DNA of 64,000 nucleotides, taken from Plasmopara viticola (lineage: Eukaryota; Oomycota; Peronosporomycetes; Peronosporales; Peronosporaceae). The DNA is taken from assembly GCA_001695595.3 (NCBI GenBank), contig MBPM02000076.1, positions 306,876-370,875 on the forward strand, read 5' to 3'. Below, piece after piece: positions 47,950-56,903 of the stretch. Below the pieces are notes generated by a model, which was given only the letters and a program-made list of their open reading frames with translations, had not been told where the DNA came from and ran no database searches. A program made the position numbers and the translations under genes. Numbering within the stretch: the first letter of the stretch is position 1; each line of letters starts with the position of its first letter.

Positions 47950-48290
47950 CTTCTTAAGACAATACTTTTCTGTCGCGATCGTGATCAAATAATCACCTTT
48001 CTTCCATTCTAGGGTTCGAGGACACTCTGCTTGGTTTCCTCGTACTGAGTACTAGGACACCGAGCAGATTGTCCTGAATCATCGACATTACCAAGAGCAT
48101 CGAGGTTGATTTATGCATTGACTGTGCGAGCCGCATCGTGATATGCTCTGGGTATTGTCGATGATTGAGGACACCCAGCTTGGTCTTCTAGTACTTAATT
48201 AATTGCTCATTCAGCCAAATTAATATAACAAAGCTGCTTCTTACTTCTGTCGCTATCGTTATCAAACTATCAGCTTCCATACCTGCAAGC
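47950..48290. repeat. Imperfect inverted-repeat and tandem-repeat cluster
   Basis: Arms 48048-48100 and 48143-48195 are inverted copies of about 53 bp (roughly four fifths identical by eye; both include AATCATCGACA and AGTACTA), with a 42-bp spacer. A third partial copy, same orientation as the right arm, lies at ~48015-48046 (GAGGACAC, GCTTGGT). The flanking words CTGCTTCTTA and TCTGTCGC.ATCGT.ATCAAA recur at ~47952 and ~48231, implying a ~280-bp diverged tandem duplication. RNA from this segment could fold into a long hairpin. No coding frame. Confidence 0.7.
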
Positions 48291-48499
48291 TTTTTGCATT
48301 GCTATATCCTTGCAGAACATTTAAATCAAATGGTGTTCGCTCTAGCAAATCATAGATCATTATGATAGCCTAGGGATACTGCATTAAAGAGGGATAGGGT
48401 CTGACTAGCACAAGGGGGGCTATTTGGCGGCTCCCTTGATATATATATCCCGAGGTTTTATCGAAGGCTAAAAACTTGCAAAGCATTTACCGTTACTGA

Positions 48500-50030
48500 C
48501 TTTTTCATGTATGCGGCTAATCCCATCTTCCAGAGTCTCTGATCTTTTTGAGCAAAAGACATTTCTCGCTTGGAAATTCAGGGCCTAACACTCGGGTGAT
48601 CAAATTCTCGAATGCGTTGTCATCAAATCCACGCAGCAATTTCTGCTCCTAAGGCTTGCCAAGAATAGCTTTTTGCCACTTATACAACTATTGACTAAGT
48701 TCAACAAGTTGCTTTAATTTTTTCGTCGTCCATGGCATAATCGCTCGTCGCAAGTTATTTACCAATTTGGTCGTAGTATTTGTCCTCGCCGATGCCTGTC
48801 TTCAATACAAACAACAGTTTTCCATCTTCGGATCCTTTATGCGTTAACCACAAATGAACAGCACTAGCTGACAAAGCCTTCTGAATATTGTTGCCGGTAT
48901 AAAAATGTCAAAAGCCGATCTTCCTATCTCTTGTCAGACCACACACATAAGACCCCGCAAGTGTTTTGCTTTAATCGTGTTAATTCGTAACGCCCTGTAA
49001 ATTATGGCGCGTCTTTACCACTGCTTCGTCACCAAGTATGTCCCAAACAATCATTAAAAAATTACTTGTCATCCGCTTTAATAATTGCGAATCTATCTCA
49101 TAGTTCTCGCTACGTGTTCCGAGATAGAATGCAGATTTGTCAATCATTTCCATAACGTCGTCCCCATTTTCGATCGTGAAATGCTCCCACACACCAACCT
49201 GAGTCAAATTTTTTTGTCTCTTATCCGTGGCGAGTGCTTCCTTTAAATCGACTATCCGCTTCCGTACCTGACGATTCTTATGGTGTGTCTCTAGCTTCGA
49301 AAACAATTCGATGTCAACACCAAGTTTCTTTTCCAAGACGCTATATATTGTGTCACTCGAACTATCAATGCGTCAGTCACTTCGTTGATAAGCGTCAATC
49401 AATACGTTTATAAAATTGCGCCAAAATTGGCATAAATTTTCAATATAATGAACACTCTCTCAACAGTCTAACCGTATATAAGCCAAGATATATGTAGGTC
49501 CTCCTGCAAGTGCTCAGGCACAGCCGCTTTCGTCGAGTCGGCTTTGCATCTCTGCTAATGTTTGGAGTTTGGTCGTAACGATGCTGTCATCTCATTTTTT
49601 CAATGTGCTGCTCTGTTGTCAAGAGTATTCGCTCAATCACTTTGTCTCTGTACTGCGTGAGAAGAAAGATCTTTTTCTATAAAATGAGAGCAATTTCAAG
49701 ATAATCACTCTGCGTCATCTCTTTCTCCTGAGTCCTACAAAGTGTTTTATTCACATCTTTAAGGTCCGCAGGTATCGAACCATTTCTTGAGTGTCGTGGT
49801 GAACGCACTTAGTAGAATTTTCTCTTCGTTGTCGCCAGTCATTGTTATGCCTGCTTCGAACGCCTTAGTGGTAGGAAGACCACCCCGAGCCACTGTAGGG
49901 GCATCAGATGGTATGGAAACACTCATCATATTGGAAGCATTAGAACCCGGGCGCTGGTGGAGCGCGCAACGTTGGCAGCCAACACTTGAAGGTGAGCAGT
50001 GCTTTAGCTCCTGGAATCAGTTGGCAGTCA
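48500..50030 (-). pseudogene. RXLR-type secreted effector pseudogene, copy A (LWY-like repeats)
   Basis: Minus-strand remnants occur in the expected order. Near 49759-49944 an N-terminal segment (SNASNMMSVSIPSD, ARGGLPTTKAF, GDNEEKILLS) resembles the post-signal, RXLR-like and dEER-like region of oomycete effectors, but the RXLR motif is degenerate and the signal peptide is disrupted. A 118-codon frame at 48980-49336 contains VWEHFTIENGDDVMEMIDKS and LKRMTSNFLMIVWDILGDEA. Further down, ALSASAVHLWLTHKG, LLFVLKTGIGEDKYYDQ and SDYAMDD look like an LWY-type module. Several stops and frameshifts separate the parts. It was probably a host-translocated virulence protein and is now dead. The family call is pattern-based. 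Confidence 0.65.
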
Positions 50031-50151
50031 TAATAAAGGGAATTGTGGTTCTTATTTTATCACTTATATCCTAAATATGTGAAAACCGCAATTCCTATGC
50101 GTGCTGGCACTTTTACAAAAATTGGTCTTGAGTTATTGGCGCCAAGACACA

Positions 50152-50564
50152 ATGGAGTTTAATGGCACTTCAACTGGTAAGGCGACCTCCCCGCGCGTGA
50201 ATAAGAAGACTATGGGTCAATACATTGGACACACTGTCGCTCTTGTTGGCGCTGTAGAGAGTCATGCGCCCACTGCTGTCGTTCTGCGCACTTCGGTAAG
50301 GCGTTATCCTTTACTAATCGAGTTCGATGGTCGAACCAGTCATTTTGACTATGTTGATGCTGCCAGGATGGAGAGATTGTAAATGTGACGCCGCAGCCTG
50401 GAAGTGACTATGGCAGCAAAGTAGTTGAGGTCATTGGTCGTGTTGTGGACAGCGAAACGATTCAGGAATTTAAGACGACGCTCTTTGGTGACAACTTCGA
50501 TCTGGATGTGTACGACCACTTCGTGCAGCTTTCACACACTAAGTACAAGCACTTGTTTGCTTAA
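50152..50564 (+). CDS. RPA3: Replication protein A 14-kDa subunit (RPA3/RFA3)
   Basis: Exons 50152..50295 and 50367..50564 give 113 residues, the usual RPA14 length. The product forms one OB fold: MGQYIGHTVALVGAVES, VVLRTSDGEIVNVTPQPGSD, VVEVIGRVVDSETIQEFKTT, then FDLDVYDHFVQLSH. The family's VEV.G.V and N.D...Y.....L elements are visible. RPA14 is the small subunit of the heterotrimer that coats single-stranded DNA in replication and repair. The start is the first ATG in the frame; it begins ~120 bp from the 5' end of the effector pseudogene on the other strand. It is convergent with the minus-strand segment ending at 50633. Confidence 0.9.
50296..50366 (+). other. Phase-0 intron in RPA3
   Basis: Donor TCG|GTAAGG, branch-like TTACTAATC and acceptor GCTGCCAG (71 nt). 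Splicing joins LRTS to DGEIVNV, giving the expected OB-fold sequence. Without splicing the frame runs through the intron and stops 15 nt after it, truncating the OB fold. Confidence 0.9.
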
Positions 50565-50632
50565 TGTTTGATACGTTCAATTATTTCTATGCAGAGAGGT
50601 AGCAATAATAAGCATTTTTATTTCTTTTCATG

Positions 50633-50921
50633 TTACTTAGGTGGCTCCGATTTTTTTATCGGTGACTTCATGCCGTATTCTTCTGGTTTCTTAGCAGAAG
50701 TCACATGCTTAACTGTGTGCAGGAAGGCTTGGCTTAGCAGATGCGGGGTCTTAGGTATCTGAACGTCGTTGATCTCACGCTGCACGAGATACACGTGCTT
50801 GTACGGCGTGAAGATGTTCTTGTATAGCTGAAAGTGTCGGTAGTACGAGTTGGTCACGTAGTCCACGATTTCTGCCACTTCATCGCGACTGAATATGCAC
50901 ACGCTGACAGCATAAAAGTTT
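50633..50921 (-). CDS. Unidentified protein, 3' exon
   Basis: On the minus strand an open frame of about 95 codons starts after a TGA/acceptor-like GACAG and ends at 50633. It contains AQNFYAVSVCIFSRDEVAEI, then YYRHFQLYKNIFTPYKHVYL and a Lys-rich tail ending KKSEPPK. The aromatic-rich, regular composition looks genuinely coding and the frame has no ATG of its own. It is therefore probably the last exon of a gene whose upstream exon(s) I could not join with confidence; a CTAAAAG|GTAACG donor lies close, at ~50968. I do not recognise the family. Confidence 0.45.
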
Positions 50922-51139
50922 TGAGCTTTCTGTCATCGCGCATGTCCTCACAGCATCGTTACCTTTTAGGTGATCGATTGACACTGTGCGTGAGCAACAT
51001 GGACTGAAAAAGTTCGAAACTATTGTTGAAAGTGGTCGTGCTATCTCGCGCAAAGTCGCACTTCATAAGTGTTTGACATATACCAAGAAACACCGACGTC
51101 TGGTTGAGTTGAAAGTGTTTCTGCCTGCAAAATGTAACT

Positions 51140-51570
51140 ACATTTGTCATCTGTTAAGAAAAACTAGTCGCGTCTCCGTTTTGAGCTAAAAAATGCAAGA
51201 GCACAGATCGTTGCTAGGATATGAGTAATTGTGCAGGTGGAGGTCAAGTAAAAAGCCATGCATCTCGTCAGATAGATTTAAGCCAAACATTTCCGCCAAT
51301 GACCTATCACGTCAGCAGCATAATCGCATCGAGTTTTAGTTTTAAACTTAATGTTGCAAACCTCTTGCAATCGTCCACCGAAAGCTGAGTCGCCAATCTT
51401 GCCACTTCAGACTCAGTAGCGTACTTCCACACAATTGCCTCAGTCTAACAGTAACTCAGCCACATCTCAACATACACATGGTAAATACGTAATGTAACCA
51501 TCGCTTGCTCACCATGATGTCTCTTTGAAGATTCTCGTACTTAAGCAAGCACGTACACATCTTTGTTTCA
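51140..51570 (-). pseudogene. Unidentified minus-strand coding-like segments with a frameshift
   Basis: Three segments on the minus strand read as protein. The first is MCTCLLKYENLQRDIM, up to a GTGAGC donor near 51512. The second, after TGTTAG, is TEAIVWKYATESEVARLATQ and onward to LKLDAIMLLT, ending at a stop near 51320. The third, in a shifted frame directly after, is SLAEMFGLNLSDEMHGFLLD and LHNYSYPSNDL. The tight join of segments two and three across a frame change suggests a one-base indel in a decayed gene. Relation to the 50633-50921 exon is unclear. Family unknown. Confidence 0.3.
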
Positions 51571-51731
51571 ATAGCCTATCATCGCTCGACATCCGACGGC
51601 TGGCTTTTTTTTCTACCAATAAAAATGGCTCCCCCTCTCCCCTACACGGCAGAGCAGTGCTCAGCCAGACTGGACGTCCCAGTTGGGGGTGAGGTGAGTC
51701 ATTTCCTCACACAGAGTAAGCAGTCACCCGT

Positions 51732-54700
51732 ATGGCGACGCAAAGCAGCGACATGGAGGCGCCCAGCGACGTCACTAGTTGTGTGTGTAAGGCGCCTGCA
51801 ACACCTGAGGACGCGCCCGAAATTGCTGACGAACCCGTGACGTTAGATGAGTTCATGCCCAAGAGTATTGCAGCTGAAATTACAACGGACGAAGGCACTG
51901 ATAAGGCCACGTCTGATGCGGGCGCGATCGACGAACGTTCAGAGTCCTTAGCTATTGCTGAATCATCGACAATCGTGTCCGACAGCGCAAACAATACTAG
52001 CGACAGTGTTGCAGCCGATGTGGAAGTCATGATGGAGCTCGCGACTTTTGACGACGACGACAACGAGTTCCACGAAGCCATTGACGAAAGCGTCGATTTG
52101 TTAGAGGACGACACGTTTAAACCTGCAGTTCCTACTACCATGAGCTTCTCAGTGAACGAGATGGAGGTGATTACGAACCGCGAAGGACGTGCCGGGAGTC
52201 TTTCCAAGTTTCTAGAGGATGCCGATACGTACCGTCGACGATCGTTGCCGTCGTATCCCGAAGACCAATTGTTTGTGGGGTCAATGGGTCATAAGAAAAT
52301 GACGCTGTCCGCGTTTCTCGATATGCAAATTGATCCTGTGCTGGAAATTCTAGAGGATACTGACTCGGATATTCGGCTGTGGTTGATGCAGCCCGAAACG
52401 GTAAACGAAGTGCTTGCAGAGTTTGTGACGCCGCCAGTACTGAGTGGTGAGCCCCATGAAGAGTACGGATATTACAAGAAACATTTTTTATGCTCAGAAA
52501 TCATTATGAAGTTGTACACTGGTGAAGAAGATTTGTACGAATCATTTTCATCAGATTCAAGTTCTGGATCGGCTGCGTCAACTGCGGTGTTTGGGTGCCA
52601 GGAACTGGAGGATATTGACAAATGGGAGCGTCTATATGCTATCTTTAACAACCCCATCCCATTGGATGAAATGCAGCTTTTATTTTTCAGTAAAGCGCTC
52701 GTGCGACTTCACGATGGTTTTTGTCTAGAAGAAGGCTACGTCAGCAACGTCTTGAAACGCTTTTTGCCCCTAGTGATCCCGCACTTGTACTCGAATACGA
52801 TCAAGTACATGCTCACGTTGATTTTGCAGAGTTACGAGAGTGTGCATCCGATTACTGGTCGAAATGATGCAATGGAGATTGCTGCGCGGCTCATTGCAGA
52901 GGCCACTCGCGTCAACACTTCCAAGCCCGAGAATTTTTGTTTGGTGGAGAATACAACAAGTCTACTGGTTGACATGTTGCAGGCAAACCAAGCAGATCGG
53001 CTAGGTGCGTTTAGTCGTCGCGAGGGCGGCGTTTACCTCTCCAAGTACTTTGTACGGGATCAATTTGGCACGATTCGTGGCTTTGAATCAATGACACATG
53101 GGTATCACAATTTCTTGCAGTACATGTTACTGGAAGAAATGTCCAAACAGCCATTGATTGTAGATACGCTCTTTCAGAATGCCTCTGATGAGCTTGCGAT
53201 CATTTGTGACGAAAAATTGACTGCAGTGTCGAGTGCACTGAACATTCATGTGGTGGCGGAGCTTTTAGTTCTTTGCCAGAAGTTACTCAACGAAAGCGCA
53301 GAGGGAAATGACGACAACCAGACGCTTGAATTGGAGATGCAAAATACGCAAATGTTTGGGTACTCGAGCTTCCCGTCTGAGCAGTACCCGAATTCGCAAC
53401 AGGAAGGTGGTAGCGATGTGTCCATGTACAATCTCACATCTCTACCTCGTGGTCACGTGCTCTGGACGTACGTGCTTGATATCGCTCGAGAGACTTGCTG
53501 CACTTTTGTATCGTACTTGAACAAAGGCCTTCCTTCATCTGTGGAGATTTCGCTGGCTAAGTATCTCAATAACCTTGTCACGCTTAATGATGCCAGTATG
53601 AATGAAGAGCTTCACAAAAGCGGACTTGTTCAGGCTTATCTGTCTATCCTTGAGAAACGATCGTCGTTTGACATGCTTATCATTCACATTGTCCCGGCAA
53701 TCTCTTTCATTCTTCGTGATGTTGATGGATCCCGAGCAAAAAATTGTCCACTGACGAAGGATTTATTTGGTGTGGATATTCAAGTTTCCGAAAACATCAT
53801 TAGCCTGCTGCTGCGTGCTAAGTTGGACATTCCGACCCTGGACATTTATGCTGCTATTTTGCACGATGTGATCGACGAAGTGTTTACGAACAAGGTGCCA
53901 TCCCAAAATAATGCACAGGTTATTTTCCATTGCAAGCGCAATCCCGCGTGGGCTAAGCTTTTGGGGAATATGCGCTTGAGCAGCGGATCGGAAAAATTGG
54001 ATTCGACCCGTGGCTCAGACGAGAATAGAAATTCTGCGGCGAAATCGACGAAAAGCGAGCGTCATTCAGGGATCGGGTGTGCTACATCCAGCGAAGATGA
54101 AGCCAGCTTGGCGCCCGAGGCGCTGCTGCTGGAAGAACCGGAAACAACCGAACCGGACGACGCTTTAGAGCGTCTCTCTTTAGGTACGCAAGGGACTTCA
54201 GGAACCGAGTCAAGCTCTCACACGGCTACGCTCGATGTTGCAACCGGTGAAGAGCCTCAAACAGGTTCAAAGGAAGAAGTTGGCCCAGCGCTGCCCTCTA
54301 TTACAGCTGATCCTGGAATCAAGCTAGCTTCCTCGTCTCCCACGTCAAAGAAAGACGAAACGAAGAAAATTAAACGTGAGACCGAGCCGACTAGGAGCAG
54401 TGAAAGTGACGGCTTGCGCAAGTCGCATTACTTCAAAAATGTCTTGCAATCTCCAGTTTTCAAGTCACCAATGCGTTTGGGTTCAGTGATCAAGCCTTCC
54501 ATGGTACCTCCTGCTCCGAACGCGGACTCTTCGCAGTCGAACGGAGACAACACTCAAAGCAATTTGTTTGGCTGGAACAATGTGTTTAAAAGGCTGCGAA
54601 AGTCGCTCGTGACAACGCACAATGAAAAGACGGACAAGAAGGTCCTCGCGCTGAGTAACGAGGCGTATGCTTCTCCAAATGTTGCTCCTCGTCAGACAGA

Positions 54701-55724
54701 TGTGCTCGTCGTCGACACGTCTCGTGGTGAGGACATTACTACTTTCGTTACTCGCGACGCTGGTGTCGTGGTCTCGGATATTCCTACAGCATCGAATAAA
54801 CCGTCCGATCATGCGATGAACGTCATAACGGTTGGCTACATGTATAAAAACAAATACCCTGAGACTGGCCACAGAAATCATTGGGAGCGATACTTTTTCG
54901 TTCTCGATCGCTCAGAAGGTTCTTTGAGCTACTACATCAGTGAAGCACATGCGAAGGATCGAACATTTGTCCGTGGTACATGCCGTCCGCTGACTGTGTC
55001 TGAGGGTCTTCCGATGCACGTACACGGCCAACACAATGTGTTTGGCTTCCAGATCAACACACAAGGTCACGGCGCATTTATGGTATTAGTCGACTCGATT
55101 GATACTCGACTAACTTGGCTGACGGAGATCTTGGTCTGCGTGTCGAATGCTAGCGCCTTGCTTCCGAGGCAACGTTTATCGCTGCTTCCGGACGATGCAC
55201 CGAAACAACGCATGTCTGCAAGTACGAGCTCCATTAATTCGTTCCGGTGCAACAAAGAGGAGATGAAAGAATTGGTAATGGAATTCTATCGCAACTTGTT
55301 TGGTCCGAATCTCAAGTTCTCGTCGCCTCTGGATGCACCGGCATCCTTCTGGATGGAAGAGAAGATTGACCCAGTCTCGGATGATTGCGTGCTCAGTTCT
55401 AATTTGCCCGACCGGGTGCCGTACTGGGGTGAATTTCACGGCTACAAACGGCTGTGCGACTATTGGAAAATTCGTGACGAAACAGTGGAACGTAGCAGCG
55501 GTCGCGTGCTTCGCATTTTAGTGGACGAGGATGAGGAGACTGCAGTAGTGATGACATCAACGACGTTTCGGATCTTGCGAAATAGCGAAATTGTGACAGA
55601 AGAGTCGTGTGACATTGTCAGTGTGAGTGGCGGCAGTATCGTGAGTATTCACTGCACTTTTGACTCGCATCGTATCGCCCAAGCCTTTAAGAAGTACGTA
55701 TCGTTGACATGTGTGTACAGCTAA
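51732..55724 (+). CDS. SAPS-like phosphatase-regulator scaffold with PH and NTF2-like domains
   Basis: Single exon, 1330 residues. The acidic N-terminus (~1-155) is disordered. Residues ~155-720 look like a SAPS domain (PP6/SIT4 regulatory subunit): LSKFLEDADTYRR, VLEILEDTDSDIRLWLMQPE (SAPS: F.dEeDilqe.k..N.kLl.fL..pe), FLCSEIIMKLYTGEE and helical repeats to LDIYAAILHDVIDEVF. A Ser-rich linker (~740-1025) follows. A PH domain lies at ~1031-1145 (VGYMYKNKYPETGHRNHWER, YFFVLDRSEGSLSYYI, Trp near the end). The C-terminus (~1174-1325) looks like an NTF2/SnoaL-type fold (KELVMEFYRNLFGPNL, WGEFHGYKRLCDYWK). Predicted role: a membrane-lipid-responsive targeting subunit for a PP6-class phosphatase. 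The PH call is strong, the others moderate. Confidence 0.75.
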   Translation: MATQSSDMEAPSDVTSCVCKAPATPEDAPEIADEPVTLDEFMPKSIAAEITTDEGTDKATSDAGAIDERSESLAIAESSTIVSDSANNTSDSVAADVEVMMELATFDDDDNEFHEAIDESVDLLEDDTFKPAVPTTMSFSVNEMEVITNREGRAGSLSKFLEDADTYRRRSLPSYPEDQLFVGSMGHKKMTLSAFLDMQIDPVLEILEDTDSDIRLWLMQPETVNEVLAEFVTPPVLSGEPHEEYGYYKKHFLCSEIIMKLYTGEEDLYESFSSDSSSGSAASTAVFGCQELEDIDKWERLYAIFNNPIPLDEMQLLFFSKALVRLHDGFCLEEGYVSNVLKRFLPLVIPHLYSNTIKYMLTLILQSYESVHPITGRNDAMEIAARLIAEATRVNTSKPENFCLVENTTSLLVDMLQANQADRLGAFSRREGGVYLSKYFVRDQFGTIRGFESMTHGYHNFLQYMLLEEMSKQPLIVDTLFQNASDELAIICDEKLTAVSSALNIHVVAELLVLCQKLLNESAEGNDDNQTLELEMQNTQMFGYSSFPSEQYPNSQQEGGSDVSMYNLTSLPRGHVLWTYVLDIARETCCTFVSYLNKGLPSSVEISLAKYLNNLVTLNDASMNEELHKSGLVQAYLSILEKRSSFDMLIIHIVPAISFILRDVDGSRAKNCPLTKDLFGVDIQVSENIISLLLRAKLDIPTLDIYAAILHDVIDEVFTNKVPSQNNAQVIFHCKRNPAWAKLLGNMRLSSGSEKLDSTRGSDENRNSAAKSTKSERHSGIGCATSSEDEASLAPEALLLEEPETTEPDDALERLSLGTQGTSGTESSSHTATLDVATGEEPQTGSKEEVGPALPSITADPGIKLASSSPTSKKDETKKIKRETEPTRSSESDGLRKSHYFKNVLQSPVFKSPMRLGSVIKPSMVPPAPNADSSQSNGDNTQSNLFGWNNVFKRLRKSLVTTHNEKTDKKVLALSNEAYASPNVAPRQTDVLVVDTSRGEDITTFVTRDAGVVVSDIPTASNKPSDHAMNVITVGYMYKNKYPETGHRNHWERYFFVLDRSEGSLSYYISEAHAKDRTFVRGTCRPLTVSEGLPMHVHGQHNVFGFQINTQGHGAFMVLVDSIDTRLTWLTEILVCVSNASALLPRQRLSLLPDDAPKQRMSASTSSINSFRCNKEEMKELVMEFYRNLFGPNLKFSSPLDAPASFWMEEKIDPVSDDCVLSSNLPDRVPYWGEFHGYKRLCDYWKIRDETVERSSGRVLRILVDEDEETAVVMTSTTFRILRNSEIVTEESCDIVSVSGGSIVSIHCTFDSHRIAQAFKKYVSLTCVYS

Positions 55725-56903
55725 TTCTTTGGCTGACACTTTATGTGATTTGACTGTGGTATTTTTAGAGAGGGTATCAGTGCGTCGTAGCGGCTTCATT
55801 GTGTTCGTGATATGCGTGCAAGTGCGTGAACGTGTCTGATAGCGACGATGCCGGCGCTAGTTCTTTAAGAACAACAGCATTGTGAATGAAATGATGGCGG
55901 CGGTGAAAACGGTGAAGAGTGCTTTGGCGGGTAAAGCTGCAAGCTTTGTGGTCATTGTGCCAAGCCTGTATATACCCAACTTTCCTATGTAGAGATTTAG
56001 AGCGAGAGAGGAGATAGAGAACGATGTTGTATCGGGCTCCGCCTAAAACCCTCCTCATATTAACGTTTCTTGACAAATAAAAAGCCACTGAATGGATTTA
56101 TATGGTCGTCGCTCATACATGCAAGGATTCAAATTAAATTCTTAATCGAGGAAGGTTCCTCGTACTTGTTGAAAAAGAGGGGGTTTGCACTATGAACCGA
56201 GCATTTTTTTTGCCCTGCCATTCTTCGTAAGTTCCATATATCCTGCTCCTTACAACGGACAGTCAGAGTAAAGCGTGGCATGTGAGGTGATCGGTGCTAT
56301 TTCTGCCTCCATTCCAACCACATCTTTATGCTTGACTGTTTGCGCGCGGTCACTGCACTCGCAACTGAGATTTGCGGGAACGTGCTCATATACAAGGACC
56401 ATGTCAAGCCAAAGCCAGCGAGCGTACCGCGGCGCGCACCGTGTCGGGTTTACAGACCTGACAACGAAGCTAACGAAAGCTCTGAAGTGGCCGATTATGA
56501 CAGCTCTGGACTCAGCATGGCTACATCAATTCGCCAGACATCAATGAGATACGAGCGGTGGGTGCTGTGTACTAGCAGGCGCTGGAGGCTTAGAATACTA
56601 GCCTAATCCGTAAGAGATCTCACTTCAGACAATACGAAGACTGTAATAAGTTCCAGCACGGATAAGAAAGGTTTGATGTTCTCGAGGGCGGTTCACGTGT
56701 GACCGTATAGGCAAAACCGGCGGCTGGCCTCGTCGAAGTTTGAACCATTAAGATAAGCCACTGTGTAGATAGTGAGTGATCACAATGTCACTATTTGCAA
56801 CGTCGGCTAAGAGTAATTGTGTACTTGGTTGTTAATTTCAAGCTTTTAATTTCCTTGATTGGCTGGCTGATCAAACTTTTTCGATGTCTTGTTTGCCAAA
56901 GCC
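55725..56903. other. Intergenic region between the SAPS-like and C5orf34-like genes
   Basis: A 92-codon plus frame at 56328-56606 (ICGNVLIYKDHVKPKPASVP, Arg- and Ser-rich) has an ATG and no recognisable domain; an overlapping plus frame is also open. Otherwise nothing is supported. Confidence 0.35.

Noticed and set aside
48011..48200. CRISPR array
   Set aside because: Repeats are inverted and diverged, without regular spacers, and the genome is eukaryotic.
50101..50382. A 93-residue unspliced protein at the RPA3 locus
   Set aside because: It starts upstream at a non-ATG codon and reads through a clear GTAAGG...TACTAAT...CCAG intron; the spliced form gives a complete RPA14 OB fold.
51707..52207. 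166-codon minus-strand open frame at the 5' end of the SAPS-like gene
   Set aside because: Ser/Ala/Val-rich mirror of the acidic N-terminus on the plus strand; no domain.
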